Notes: a model not told the origin generated them from the sequence alone. Counted from the stretch's first letter, positions 1 to 8,836 are shown. The stretch: 64,000 nucleotides of DNA from Microvirga lenta (GCF_020532555.1 NZ_JAJBBR010000004.1:496001-560000), one strand, 5' to 3'. Program-made: numbers and translations.

Positions 1-435
1 ACTGGCGCGGCTGGCCGTAGTGGCCTTGCTGCGCTTGGCGGCCAGCGCCTTTGACTTGGACGAGGACCGCTTGCGAGATGCGGTTGCAGCCTTGCGCCGC
101 GGCTCCGCTTGCGCCGCAGCCGTTTCCTCGGCCTTGCGGGAGGGCTGACGTACCTTCGCACTCTCCTTGGGTGCCTCCGGAAGCGCTTCGGGCGCTGCTT
201 CCTTCGGCTCGGATGCTACGCTCGTCGGCGGAGCCGGAGGACTGGCCGCTTGTGGACGCTTGGGAACAGGATCTGGGTTGGGCATTGCCGGTGAGGCCGG
301 AGCTAGAGGGGCGGGCCCGGTATCCGACGGAGGATCGACCCAGCGGCGTTCCTCCTGCGAAAGGGCTGCCGGTGAGCCTGTCACCAGAGCCAGGAATGGA
401 ATGCTCCCCAGAATATGTTTCCAAGTGCCTCTCAT
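1..435 (-). CDS. Secreted Pro/Ala/Lys-rich low-complexity protein, 3' end cut by window
   Basis: This is a partial gene that runs off the left edge; 145 codons are visible. The start ATG at 435 has a strong ribosome site (GAGGGGAGAG) just upstream. The N terminus is a signal peptide: MRGTWK, a hydrophobic stretch and an Ala-Leu-Ser-Gln cleavage region around residue 25. The rest is disordered, with Pro/Ala-rich sequence to about residue 90 followed by a Lys/Arg/Ser/Ala-rich, histone H1-like tail. No enzymatic domain is visible in this part. It probably acts in the periplasm or cell envelope, but that rests only on the signal peptide. Function unknown; a domain beyond the edge cannot be excluded. 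Confidence 0.6.
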   Translation of the reverse strand, partial: MRGTWKHILGSIPFLALVTGSPAALSQEERRWVDPPSDTGPAPLAPASPAMPNPDPVPKRPQAASPPAPPTSVASEPKEAAPEALPEAPKESAKVRQPSRKAEETAAAQAEPRRKAATASRKRSSSKSKALAAKRSKATTASRAS

Positions 436-872
436 GACGCTCTCCCCTCGCTAGGACCTTGGAAAGGAACGCTTGTGCAGTCCTTCCTGGTTCCAAGCCT
501 CCGTTGCCGCACGGCTTGGCTCCAAAGCCGAGGCCTGGAGAAAGAGGAGGTGCGCAGGCGCTGCGGAACAGCTCTCGCGCACAGCGGTTCTTAAGGAAGG
601 AATCGGCGAAATCTCAGTCACTTATGCGCGGAGGCCTGCAAGGAGCATCGTCGCACCCGTTCAGCGGTATGGCTTCTCCAGGGAGCTTCATGTGCACCGG
701 AGCGTTAGTTGCCTGAGACCAGAAATGCCAATGTTCGCGGGCCTCTTGGCCCGACAATCGCTTACACAATGTTGTGATGGAGAGTCACTTGGCCAATCAC
801 TCGGATCTTCCTCCAACCCATACCATCAAACCTATGGAGCCGCCGCCTGCTTCGGAGCGACCCACCTCTGCC
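436..872. other. Gap without a convincing gene
   Basis: This is the divergent intergenic space between the secreted protein and the small membrane protein. The open frames here have low-complexity or Arg/Ser-rich translations and no ribosome site. It should hold promoters for both neighbours, but I see no clear operator or RNA. Confidence 0.4.
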
Positions 873-1160
873 ATGCTCAAGGGAGACATCGACAGCGGCC
901 GAACCGGCGACAAGAATCCCGTCTTCGATCCAGGTCTGTCACCGCTCGGCACGGATGACGAAGCCGCCGGCACACCCCCTAGCGCGCGCCGTATTGCCAT
1001 AGCGCGGCACTATGAGAATCTCGAGCGCTGGATGAGAGGGGGCTGGAAGGCCGGAGCGACTCACAACAAGCACGATGGCTTTCCGGTCGTTTTCGTCAGT
1101 TTCATCGGTGTCGTCGGCTTGATCCTGATGTTCGGAATCTGGGCTGCCAGAGTCGGCTGA
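873..1160 (+). CDS. Small conserved C-tail-anchored membrane protein, unknown function
   Basis: The product is 95 aa from the chosen start. The N-terminal part is polar (MLKGDIDSGRTGDK, then FDPGLSPLGTDDEAAG), which from memory resembles hypothetical proteins of Methylobacteriaceae. One hydrophobic helix (about residues 70-91) ends the protein and leaves only a few residues outside, so it should be tail-anchored in the inner membrane with the acidic N terminus in the cytoplasm. The frame is open back to a GTG at 774 and an ATG at 834. None of the three starts has a good ribosome site; I chose 873 because the family-like sequence begins there. Function unknown. Confidence 0.55.
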   Translation: MLKGDIDSGRTGDKNPVFDPGLSPLGTDDEAAGTPPSARRIAIARHYENLERWMRGGWKAGATHNKHDGFPVVFVSFIGVVGLILMFGIWAARVG

Positions 1161-1363
1161 TGGCTCAACAGGTCCTGGCGCAACGGCAAGAGGAGTAGCT
1201 CTGGCCAAGAAAGCAAGGACTCGGACGCGGTAATCCGTCATGCAGGCCGACGGGCCCGTGACCGGACCGAACTTGGACGGATAGAAAGCGTTGACTTCTA
1301 ACGCACTAGAGAAGGCTTCACGCGGACCATTGCGTAAGCCGGGCTCTCGGTCTGGCCGCTCCT

Positions 1364-3259
1364 ATGAGACTAGAAATGGAGTCCGAAACCGCAGGACGTG
1401 TAAACTGGCCTTACGGCAACAGCCAAACAGCCGCGCTGATCCGTGACTTCGATTGGTCGCGGACCTCCCTGGGGAATATCGAGACTTGGTCTCAGGCCTT
1501 GAAGACCGTCGTCGATCTCATCCTTGTCTCCTGCTTTCCGATGGTGGTGCTCTGGGGCAGGGATCTGATCCAGATCTACAACGACGGCTATATCGGAATC
1601 GCAGGAGATCGGCACCCGGAGGCCATGGGACAGGCCGCACGCAGCTATTGGCCTGACACGTGGCACATCAATGCATCCATCTGCGACCGCGTTCTCCAAG
1701 GCGAGACGATCTCGCTTGCAGGGCAGTCGATTCTCGAGGCCCATGACAGGTCTCGGGCAGAGAATTCCTTCACCCTTTGCTACAATCCGCTTAGAGGTGT
1801 GGCGGGCGGTATTGAAGGGCTGCTCCTCACGGTCATAGGAACTCCTTCGGATTATGTGGTGGAGAGCGGCCTGTGGGAGGGGGAGGGGCGCTATCGCCAG
1901 ATCTCCGAAGCGTTGCCTCAGATCGTCTGGTCGAGCGACGCCAGCGGCAATGTCGATTTCTTCAACTCGCGCTGGTTCGCTTATACGGGCTTGCGAGGAG
2001 ACGAAGGCTACTCCGCGGGATGGAAGCGCACCATCCATCCGGATGAACGCTCCCACACGCTTGAGACGTGGTCGCAAGCGCTTCGCACGGGCACCCCTTT
2101 TGAAGTCGAGTATCGTCTTCGCCGGGCCGACGGCAGCTACCGCTGGCACATGGACCGTGCCGTTCCCGTCTATGACGCCCAAGGAAATGTCGTACGCTGG
2201 TTCGGCACCCTCACCGACATCGACGACCGCCGGCGGGCCGAGGAGGCTCTGCGCGAGAGCGAGGAGCGCTTCCGTCAGTTCGCGGAGAATTCATCGGCCG
2301 TGTTGTGGGTGCTCGACGTCGAGACGATGCGGCTCGAGTACCTGAGCCCGTCCTTCCAGCAGGTCTGGGGCGAGCCGCTTGACGTGGTGCCGCGAGATTT
2401 CGCCAAATGGATTCAGTCCGTACATCCGGACGACCGAGATGATGTCGTCGCCGCTCTTGCTCGGGTGCGGCAGGAGGGCGAAGTCATCGTGAAGGAGTAC
2501 CGCGTAGTCCGTCCCGATGGAACGGTACGCTGGGTTCAGAATACAGGTTTCCCGATCCTCGATGAGCGGGGGAAGGTGCGGCGGGTGGCAGGCATTGCCC
2601 AGGACGTCACCAAGCACGACGGTTCGATGGTTTATGTCGTGGACAGCAATGAGGCCTCACGACAGAACCTGTCCCTGCTGCTGCAGGGGGCCGGTTACCA
2701 GGTGAAGACGTTCAGCTCCGGGCAGGCTTTTCTCGATGTTGCGCCCGTCCTCGTACCCGGCTGCGTGGTTCTCGATCTCCATGCTCCCGAAGCCGGAGAG
2801 CTGACGATATTGCGAGAGTTGAAGACGCGACGGATCGGATTGCCCGTGGTCGTTGTCGGAGAGGCGCATGGAAATGTCGCTTTCGGCGTGCAGGCCATGA
2901 AAGCCGGAGCTCTGGATTTCTTGGATGTTCCTTATGAGCAGAAGCAGCTTCTCGATGCGGTGGCCTCCGCGCAGGCTTCCATCCGGGACATCGCCGAGCG
3001 CGACCAGGCTGCCGAACTTGCGAAGGCGCGCATTGCCGCCCTGTCCGCTCGCGAACGCGAGGTTCTCGAGCGTCTGCTCACCGGAGGCACCAATAAAACC
3101 ATCGCGAGGGATCTCGATATAAGCCCCCGCACGGTCGAGGCTCACCGCGCCCGCATCATGGAGCGACTCGGAGCTCAGAGCCTGCCTGAACTGGTTCAAA
3201 TCGCGATGGCTGCAGGTCTCAAGCAGGGATCGCGTTCGATGAGCGATGCGGATCGCTGA
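1364..3259 (+). CDS. PAS-PAS-PAS-receiver-LuxR hybrid regulator with degenerate receiver
   Basis: The product is 631 aa and soluble. An N-terminal PAS-like module (about 20-160) is of the kind usually found on hybrid histidine kinases. Two classical PAS domains with PAC tails follow (about 177-293 and 303-416). A FixJ-like receiver domain (about 422-535) and a LuxR/FixJ DNA-binding domain (about 556-620, with SAREREVLERLLTGGTNKTI) complete the chain. No kinase domain is present, so it probably senses a cytoplasmic signal or redox state through the PAS domains and acts directly on DNA. The receiver keeps the acidic Asp427 and the acceptor-position Asp471. The switch Thr is replaced by Gly (about 499) and the invariant Lys by Val522, so canonical phosphorelay is doubtful. 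It is followed by the sigma-1.1-like gene on the same strand. Confidence 0.85.
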   Translation: MRLEMESETAGRVNWPYGNSQTAALIRDFDWSRTSLGNIETWSQALKTVVDLILVSCFPMVVLWGRDLIQIYNDGYIGIAGDRHPEAMGQAARSYWPDTWHINASICDRVLQGETISLAGQSILEAHDRSRAENSFTLCYNPLRGVAGGIEGLLLTVIGTPSDYVVESGLWEGEGRYRQISEALPQIVWSSDASGNVDFFNSRWFAYTGLRGDEGYSAGWKRTIHPDERSHTLETWSQALRTGTPFEVEYRLRRADGSYRWHMDRAVPVYDAQGNVVRWFGTLTDIDDRRRAEEALRESEERFRQFAENSSAVLWVLDVETMRLEYLSPSFQQVWGEPLDVVPRDFAKWIQSVHPDDRDDVVAALARVRQEGEVIVKEYRVVRPDGTVRWVQNTGFPILDERGKVRRVAGIAQDVTKHDGSMVYVVDSNEASRQNLSLLLQGAGYQVKTFSSGQAFLDVAPVLVPGCVVLDLHAPEAGELTILRELKTRRIGLPVVVVGEAHGNVAFGVQAMKAGALDFLDVPYEQKQLLDAVASAQASIRDIAERDQAAELAKARIAALSAREREVLERLLTGGTNKTIARDLDISPRTVEAHRARIMERLGAQSLPELVQIAMAAGLKQGSRSMSDADR

Positions 3260-3402
3260 GACTTTCAGGAAGCCAATCCTTTCGGCTGAACAGGCAGACT
3301 CAAACGCAACATCCGGCAGGGTCTGGCGTTAGCTCATGAGAGGCCGAGGCCCTGCACGGTCGGAATGTTCTTCCTTTGAATCCAGTCAGCAGATGGTGCC
3401 CT

Positions 3403-3831
3403 ATGCAGCCGGCGATTGACAGAAACACCCTTGAAGGTTTGATCGCTCTCGGACGGCAGAGAGGCAGACTGACAAACCAGGACCTTCAAGCCGCCCTGCC
3501 CACAGAGTCGATGAGTGTCGAGGATGTCGCCTTGATCGTGGTGGAGCTCGAGGAGGCAGGTGTCCCGGTCGACCTGGAAGACAGTTTGCTTGCACCTCGT
3601 CAGCACGTTCAAGTGCCATCCGGGCCTGGCGCTGTGATTCTACCTTTTCCTAAGCGTCCCGGCAGCCGTCCCAAACCTGCTCAGGACTTGGCTCCTGTCG
3701 GCAATGAGCAGGCCGCTGAAGAGGACGGGCCGTCCCTGCGAAGCGGGGTGAGCGGCGCCCACTGGGCTGTGATCGGGAGTATCGTCGCGCTTGCGTTGGT
3801 TGCCGCTCTCGTGTGGGTGCTGAGAGCGTAA
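3403..3831 (+). CDS. Membrane-anchored protein with sigma-70 region 1.1-like domain
   Basis: The product is 142 aa from ATG 3403; the frame extends back to a TTG at 3376, but the domain starts after 3403. Residues about 5-60 read as the region 1.1 fold of primary sigma factors (LIALGRQRGRLTNQDLQAAL, then PTESMSVEDV and an EEAGVPVDLED end). In RpoD that domain masks DNA binding until polymerase is engaged. Here it is followed not by sigma regions 2-4 but by a Pro/Lys linker and one C-terminal transmembrane helix (about 117-140). It could be a decoy or anchor touching RNA polymerase or nucleic acid at the membrane; that is inference. It converges with the phosphatase gene. Confidence 0.7.
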   Translation: MQPAIDRNTLEGLIALGRQRGRLTNQDLQAALPTESMSVEDVALIVVELEEAGVPVDLEDSLLAPRQHVQVPSGPGAVILPFPKRPGSRPKPAQDLAPVGNEQAAEEDGPSLRSGVSGAHWAVIGSIVALALVAALVWVLRA

Positions 3832-3833
3832 GC

Positions 3834-3850
3834 CATCGCGGAAAGCGATG
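3834..3850. terminator. Short hairpin between convergent genes
   Basis: A 6-bp inverted repeat (CATCGC / GCGATG, 5-nt loop) fills the 24-nt gap between two convergent genes. It has no T-run, so it is at best a weak bidirectional terminator. Confidence 0.3.
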
Positions 3851-3855
3851 CCGGT

Positions 3856-4410
3856 CTACGGCTGGATCCTTCCGACGAGGTCGAACCCTTTCTCTTTGGG
3901 CCTCAGCACGAGAATCTCTCCCTCGATTGGAAAGATGTCTGTCAGGGCAGTGATGTTGACCTGATGTGTGACCAGTACCAGCACGCCGTTTCTGTCCCAA
4001 CTCTCTATGAGTTGAAGAACCGCCCGGGTCTGGGCGTCGCGGCGATCCCGCTCCGCGAAGAACGAGTCGAGGGGCGGGAAGGGTTCCGCCAGATCACCGA
4101 AGGCAAGCTTTGCCGTATCGAGAGACCGACACCACCGGCTCGAGAGAACCCGTTCCACACGGATGTTCCTGGCCCTGAACCGTGAGCCGATCTCCGCGGC
4201 CTGCCTGCGGCCTTCCGCCGATAGATTCCGTTGTGATGAGCAGTCCTCCAGACGGAAGTGGGACGGGTCGCCGGTGCCTGGCGCTCGGGCGTGCCTGAAC
4301 AGGGCCACGGTGCCGCCTGTCCGAAGAGCCTGCCAGGCCTCTTCGGACGCGAGGACCGAGGGACACCACATGATGACCGCGAGAGCGGCCAGAGTTCGGA
4401 GCGCTTTCAT
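3856..4410 (-). CDS. Periplasmic histidine phosphatase family protein
   Basis: The product is 184 aa with a Sec signal peptide (about 1-22, ending VLASEE). It belongs to the phosphoglycerate mutase-like histidine phosphatase superfamily: the phosphohistidine motif is LFRHARAPG (about 37-45), a second conserved Arg lies in LSSRWCRS, and the second catalytic His is in LVTHQVN near the C terminus. It should remove phosphate from a small molecule or protein in the periplasm; the substrate is unknown. Its length fits the short SixA/Ais-like branch. Upstream and divergent lies the luxR gene, but nothing ties it to quorum sensing. Confidence 0.8.
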   Translation of the reverse strand: MKALRTLAALAVIMWCPSVLASEEAWQALRTGGTVALFRHARAPGTGDPSHFRLEDCSSQRNLSAEGRRQAAEIGSRFRARNIRVERVLSSRWCRSLDTAKLAFGDLAEPFPPLDSFFAERDRRDAQTRAVLQLIESWDRNGVLVLVTHQVNITALTDIFPIEGEILVLRPKEKGFDLVGRIQP

Positions 4411-4556
4411 GTTCCCCAGGAGGCTGAGTCTGGAAGAGCATGGAAAATAGGGCGCTGCTCGAGCAAATCCTCCCGGCGGCCCGATTTGTGGTCTCTGATT
4501 GGTAGCGTTGACGGACAGCCGAAATGAAGAAACATTGTTTCGGGAGGCGGAAAGTC

Positions 4557-5288
4557 ATGTCGCGCAAAGTTTTCGACCAGACGCTCGAGTTCATCCGCAA
4601 TCTCGACCGGACCCGAGATGCGGCCGATATTTGCAGTCAGATGATCCAAGCGGCTCGTCGCTTCGGAGCTGAGTATCTCTTGGCCGGAACGATCCCCGTC
4701 CCAGGCGAAAACCGACGGCAACAGATCTCGAACATTCTTCTCGACCAATGGCCGCCGGAGTGGACCCAACGCTATTTTGCGCACGGATACATCTTCCGGG
4801 ACCCGGCAATCCATGCCGTGGCTACGAGCACGTCCCCCTTTCTCTGGACGGAGCTTGAGCCAGCCTACCGGAGAAGCCCGGAGGCCCGCAGAATCATGGA
4901 GGAAGCGGGCGAGTTCAGCTTGAGGGATGGTTTCACCGTTCCTCTCGTCACCTTGGAAGGCGAGGTGGCCGGCTTCTCGCTGGCCGGAGAACATCTTGAA
5001 CTCTCCCCGAGCGAGCGGGGAATGCTGACGCTGATGGCGACTTATGCTCTCGGGCGCGCCATCCTTCTGCGGGAGACCCCATCGAGACCCGTAGCCTCCC
5101 TTTCTCCGCGCGAGTGCGAGGCCCTTCAGTGGGCGGCGGAAGGCAAGTCGGAGTGGGAGATCGGCGAACGAATGGGAATATCCGAGCACGGGGTAGACAA
5201 GCGCATGCGGTCAGCCCGACTGAAGCTGGGAACCACCAGCCGCACTCACGCCGTCGCCGAAGCCATCCGGCAGGGGCTCATCAGCTAG
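4557..5288 (+). CDS. LuxR-type quorum-sensing regulator
   Basis: The product is 243 aa. The N-terminal autoinducer-binding domain (about 5-160) keeps the family aromatic/acidic pattern W..Y...Y..DP....W (WTQRYFAHGYIFRDPAI and PFLWTEL). The C-terminal LuxR helix-turn-helix (about 180-240) begins LSPRECEALQWAAEGKSEWE. The start at 4557 is preferred over 4524 because GGGAGG lies 9 nt upstream of it. It lies directly upstream of luxI on the same strand with a lux-box-like dyad between them, the usual layout for autoregulated acyl-homoserine-lactone signalling. Expected role: bind the AHL made by the next gene and switch transcription of luxI and distant targets. The ligand is not predictable. Confidence 0.9.
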   Translation: MSRKVFDQTLEFIRNLDRTRDAADICSQMIQAARRFGAEYLLAGTIPVPGENRRQQISNILLDQWPPEWTQRYFAHGYIFRDPAIHAVATSTSPFLWTELEPAYRRSPEARRIMEEAGEFSLRDGFTVPLVTLEGEVAGFSLAGEHLELSPSERGMLTLMATYALGRAILLRETPSRPVASLSPRECEALQWAAEGKSEWEIGERMGISEHGVDKRMRSARLKLGTTSRTHAVAEAIRQGLIS

Positions 5289-5312
5289 AGGGTACGCCAT
5301 CGTGTACTTATG

Positions 5313-5330
5313 TCCAACTTATGGGTTGGA
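5313..5330 (+). promoter_or_regulatory. lux-box-like operator upstream of luxI
   Basis: An 18-nt dyad, TCCAACTTATGGGTTGGA, has perfect 6-nt arms and sits 33 nt before the luxI start, after the luxR stop. Its size, symmetry and position fit a LuxR-family operator. Confidence 0.6.
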
Positions 5331-5340
5331 TAAAGACAAG

Positions 5341-5359
5341 CCCTCAACCTATGGGAGGG
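5341..5359 (+). promoter_or_regulatory. Ribosome site of luxI inside a small hairpin
   Basis: The Shine-Dalgarno sequence GGGAGGG (5353-5359), ideally placed before ATG 5364, can pair with CCCTC at 5341-5345. The 5-bp stem would hide the ribosome site, so luxI may be damped at translation. Confidence 0.4.
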
Positions 5360-5363
5360 CATA

Positions 5364-5996
5364 ATGATCCACATCGTGACATCAGAGAACCGCCACCTGT
5401 ACCGGCAGGAGATGGAGCAGGCCTACCGCCTTCGCCACCGAGTTTTCGTGGACGAGATGAAATGGACCGAGCTGGCCAAAGATGACGGTAGGGAAATAGA
5501 CCAGTTCGACGATGAACATGCCGTCCACATGCTCTACATCGACCATGGAGTCGTGCAGGGCTATCAGCGCATGCTGCCTTCGACGAGGCCGCACCTGCTG
5601 TCGCATGTTCTTCCCCAACTATGCGAAGATGAAAGACCGTCCGGATCCCATATATGGGAATGGACCCGTTACTGCGTGGAACCCGCGTATCGGGAGCGTG
5701 GCCGAACCTTAAGTCCCGTGGCCAATGCTCTTCTTTCGGGAATCGTCGAATGGGGATTGGACAGAGGGATCTCCACCATCATCATCGAGATGAACCCTCT
5801 TTGGCTTCTCCGCCTCGTTCAACTTCATTTCCGAACCATCCCTTTGGGGCTGCCGCAAAGGATCGGAGATCAGGACGTCCTGGCCGTGACAGCCACTTTC
5901 GATCGTCGAACACTCGCCCGGCTCCAGGAAATGCGCGGGAATCAGCAACGGGTTCTGGCCGAGCCGGAACCGCGTATCCGCCGTTTTGCGAGGTGA
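5364..5996 (+). CDS. LuxI-family acyl-homoserine-lactone synthase
   Basis: The product is 210 aa, the usual LuxI length. Conserved catalytic and structural residues are present: Arg24, Phe28 and Trp34 (YRLRHRVFVDEMKW), Asp46 and Asp49 (REIDQFDDE), Arg69, and Glu99/Arg102 in IWEWTRY. It makes an N-acyl-homoserine lactone from S-adenosylmethionine and an acyl donor in the cytoplasm. The N terminus (MIHIVTSENRHLY, DGREIDQFDDE) recalls the BjaI/RpaI branch, whose characterised members use acyl- or aroyl-CoA rather than acyl-ACP; that placement is from memory. The luxR gene lies upstream, and a small gene starts 3 nt after its stop and is probably co-translated. Confidence 0.92.
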   Translation: MIHIVTSENRHLYRQEMEQAYRLRHRVFVDEMKWTELAKDDGREIDQFDDEHAVHMLYIDHGVVQGYQRMLPSTRPHLLSHVLPQLCEDERPSGSHIWEWTRYCVEPAYRERGRTLSPVANALLSGIVEWGLDRGISTIIIEMNPLWLLRLVQLHFRTIPLGLPQRIGDQDVLAVTATFDRRTLARLQEMRGNQQRVLAEPEPRIRRFAR

Positions 5997-5999
5997 GCC

Positions 6000-6230
6000 A
6001 TGACTGAGGAGACAGCGGGGCTGGACCTCGATGAAGAGCTTCTGATCCTGCTCTTCTGGGCCTATGGACGGGATATCTCGAAACGGCTCGGGGCCGAGAA
6101 GATCAAGTCGATCGAGGGGCTGGAGAGGGCCATAGAAGCAATATCATCGCTTCCGAGCGCGATCGGGTGGGATGGCAGAGACTTCCGGAAGGAAATCGAA
6201 GCTCCTAATCCTGATTCTGAGAATCCGTAG
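6000..6230 (+). CDS. Small protein co-transcribed with luxI, unknown function
   Basis: This 76-aa acidic protein (MTEETAGLDLDEELLILLFW, YGRDISKRLG) has no known domain and no membrane helix of usable length. The ATG lies 3 nt after the luxI stop, with the ribosome site (AGGTGAG) overlapping the luxI end, so the two are almost certainly translated together. Its last 26 nt overlap the convergent XRE gene. It could modulate LuxI or LuxR or act in signal turnover; nothing in the sequence decides. Confidence 0.6.
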   Translation: MTEETAGLDLDEELLILLFWAYGRDISKRLGAEKIKSIEGLERAIEAISSLPSAIGWDGRDFRKEIEAPNPDSENP

Positions 6231-6600
6231 CCGCTGCCCGGGCCATATCGATCAGAGCCCGGCGCATCGCGGGGTTCTCGATCTTGAGGAAGGCTCGAGC
6301 CAACTCGATGCCTTCCTTGCTCGTCAGGAGATCTTGGATCCCGAGTGGCGCATCGGGGGCGTCGGCGGAGACGGGACGCTGTTCGAAAAAGAACGAGACG
6401 GGGACCCGGAGAGCGTCGGCAATGGCCTGAAGGCGCGCTGCGCCAACGCGATTGGTCCCCTTCTCGTATTTCTGAATCTGCTGAAAGGTAATGCCGAGAA
6501 TGTCGCCGAGTTTCTCTTGGCTCATCCCAATGGCAGTCCGCTGGAGGCGGATGCGAGCTCCGATAATCTTATCGACTGGGCCTGTTGATTTCGTGACCAT
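6205..6600 (-). CDS. XRE-family helix-turn-helix regulator
   Basis: The product is 131 aa. A Cro/C1-type HTH spans about 12-66 (IGARIRLQRTAIGMSQEKLG, then ITFQQIQKYEKGTNRVGAAR), followed by a helical C-terminal tail of about 60 residues of the type common in Rhizobiales. The ATG at 6600 is preferred because GGGGGAG lies at proper spacing before it; an ATG two codons upstream would be too close. It converges with the luxI companion gene and overlaps its 3' end by 26 nt, so transcription of each may interfere with the other. Targets unknown. Confidence 0.85.
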   Translation of the reverse strand: MVTKSTGPVDKIIGARIRLQRTAIGMSQEKLGDILGITFQQIQKYEKGTNRVGAARLQAIADALRVPVSFFFEQRPVSADAPDAPLGIQDLLTSKEGIELARAFLKIENPAMRRALIDMARAAATDSQNQD

Positions 6601-6773
6601 AGACATACTCCCCCGCCCCCTCGGTACGACCAAGAGTGGAATTTGTCTACTGTCACGCTCGAACCGGGGCCGAAAAATCGTAGTTCTACAAGCCTTGGCA
6701 GCCTCGACTGCGTTGCCCCGGCGATAGCCTCAGTCCGGCGCTCAGAGGCCGCCGGGCGTCGGCCTCACGAGCC

Positions 6774-8615
6774 CTAGGGGACGATCCTGACAGCGCCCTT
6801 CGCAGCACTCGTGGTCAAGGCGGCATATGCCCTAAGGGCAGTCGAGACCTTCCGCTTGCGGTCCTCCGCCGGCTTCCATGCCTTGCTTCCACGTGCTTCC
6901 ATGGAGGCGCGGCGGCGCGCCAGATCCTCATCCGAAACCGCGAGCCTGATCGTGCGGTTCGGGATATCGATCTCGATCCGGTCGCCCTCCTCGACCAGCC
7001 CGATCAACCCGCCCTCGGCGGCCTCAGGCGATACGTGTCCGATCGAAAGGCCGGAGGTGCCACCCGAAAACCGCCCGTCGGTGATGAGGGCGCAGGCTTT
7101 GCCAAGGCCTTTCGACTTGAGATAGCTGGTCGGATACAGCATCTCCTGCATCCCAGGCCCGCCACGGGGGCCTTCATAGCGGATGACGACCACGTCACCC
7201 GCCTTGACGGTTCCGCCGAGAATGCCTTGCACCGCCGCATCCTGGCTCTCGAAGACCCGGGCGGGACCATTGAAGACAAGAATGCTCTCGTCGACGCCGG
7301 CTGTCTTCACGATGCAGCCGTCTGCCGCAAGGTTGCCGGTGAGGACGGCGAGACCACCATCCCTGGAGAAGGGATGGGCCGCATCCCGGATCACGCCCTT
7401 CTGCCTGTCCAGATCAAGCTCCTCATAGCGTCGCTCCTGGCTGAAGGGCACCGTCGTGGGGACGCCGCCGGGGGCGGCCTGATAGAAAGTCTGGACGGCC
7501 TCGCTTCCGGTCCGCTTCACATCCCAGCGGTCGAGAGCGTCTCCAAGGCTTGCGGCATGAACGCTGCCCGCATCCCGATGGAGGAGGCCGGCCCGGTCGA
7601 GCTCGCCCAAGATGCCCATGATACCCCCGGCCCGGTGAACGTCCTCGATGTGGACATCTGCCACGGCAGGCGCGACCTTGCACAGTACCGGCACACGGCG
7701 GGACAGCCGGTCGATGTCCTCCATGGTGAAGTTGACCTCGGCCTCATGGGCTGCTGCAAGCAGATGCAGAACCGTATTGGTGGAACCGCCCATGGCGATA
7801 TCCAAGGTCATGGCGTTCTCGAAAGCCTCGAACGTGGCGATGTTGCGCGGCAGGACCGATGCGTCGTCCTGCTCGTAGTACCGCCGTACCAGATCGACGA
7901 TGAGGTGGCCGGCTTCGACGAAGAGGCGCTTGCGATCCGCATGCGTTGCGAGAACCGTTCCGTTCCCGGGCAAGGCGAGGCCTAGTGCTTCCGTTAGGCA
8001 ATTCATGGAATTGGCGGTGAACATGCCGGAGCAGGAGCCGCAAGTCGGGCAGGCCGAGCGCTCGATGGCCTGGACCTCCTCGTCGGTCATCGTATCGTCC
8101 GCGGCAGCCACCATGGCATCGACCAGATCGAGCTTCTTCAGCTTGCCACGCAGATTGACCTTGCCGGCCTCCATCGGGCCGCCGGAGACGAACACGACGG
8201 GAATGTTGAGGCGCAGCGACGCCATCAGCATGCCGGGCGTGATCTTGTCGCAGTTGGAGATGCAGACAAGTCCGTCCACGCAATGGGCATTGGCCATGTA
8301 TTCCACGGAATCTGCGATGATCTCGCGGGAGGGCAGGCTGTAGAGCATGCCGTCGTGGCCCATGGCGATGCCGTCGTCGACCGCGATCGTGTTGAATTCC
8401 TTGGCCACGCCGCCGGCCTTTTCGATCTCCCGCGCCACGAGCTGACCCAGATCCTTCAGATGCACGTGGCCTGGCACGAACTGGGTGAAGGAATTCACGA
8501 CAGCGATGATGGGCTTGCCGAAATCCTCGTCCTTCATGCCCGTCGCGCGCCAAAGCCCCCGGGCGCCGGCCATGTTGCGGCCATGGGTGGAGGTTCGTGA
8601 ACGGTAATGGGGCAT
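6774..8615 (-). CDS. ilvD: Dihydroxy-acid dehydratase
   Basis: The product is 613 aa, the normal IlvD length (E. coli 616). It removes water from 2,3-dihydroxy-isovalerate and -methylvalerate in valine and isoleucine synthesis in the cytoplasm. It starts [20 protein letters not shown], like E. coli IlvD; the frame runs 12 codons further upstream but those residues do not belong to the family. Fe-S and active-site motifs are visible: [30 protein letters not shown], and the C-terminal [19 protein letters not shown]. Monocistronic in this view, divergent from the ABC transporter. A second, sugar-acid-specific member of the IlvD/Edd family lies at 11.5 kb and should not be confused with it. Confidence 0.96.
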   Translation of the reverse strand: MPHYRSRTSTHGRNMAGARGLWRATGMKDEDFGKPIIAVVNSFTQFVPGHVHLKDLGQLVAREIEKAGGVAKEFNTIAVDDGIAMGHDGMLYSLPSREIIADSVEYMANAHCVDGLVCISNCDKITPGMLMASLRLNIPVVFVSGGPMEAGKVNLRGKLKKLDLVDAMVAAADDTMTDEEVQAIERSACPTCGSCSGMFTANSMNCLTEALGLALPGNGTVLATHADRKRLFVEAGHLIVDLVRRYYEQDDASVLPRNIATFEAFENAMTLDIAMGGSTNTVLHLLAAAHEAEVNFTMEDIDRLSRRVPVLCKVAPAVADVHIEDVHRAGGIMGILGELDRAGLLHRDAGSVHAASLGDALDRWDVKRTGSEAVQTFYQAAPGGVPTTVPFSQERRYEELDLDRQKGVIRDAAHPFSRDGGLAVLTGNLAADGCIVKTAGVDESILVFNGPARVFESQDAAVQGILGGTVKAGDVVVIRYEGPRGGPGMQEMLYPTSYLKSKGLGKACALITDGRFSGGTSGLSIGHVSPEAAEGGLIGLVEEGDRIEIDIPNRTIRLAVSDEDLARRRASMEARGSKAWKPAEDRKRKVSTALRAYAALTTSAAKGAVRIVP

Positions 8616-8836
8616 CGATGGGAAACCTGATGGATCTGGGGATTGATACATGCCTACACCGGCAGGGCAGGGGCTTTCAAGACAAGGATTGCCGCGCCCG
8701 CAGGGAGATGGCCGGAAGGTTCGCTGGGCTTGCGCTGCAGGCGCAATTCACTCAAGCTCGGGAACCTTAAGCGAAACAGGCCCTTGAACATACGAACAAC
8801 AGGGAGGCTGCAGGTTGGTCGCTGCTCGGGCAGGGC

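Noticed and set aside
473..958. 161-codon frame near the left end
   Set aside because: Arg/Ser/His-rich translation and overlap with a better supported small membrane protein frame.
7035..7985. 316-codon plus-strand frame antisense to ilvD
   Set aside because: Shadow frame; ilvD on the other strand is unmistakable.
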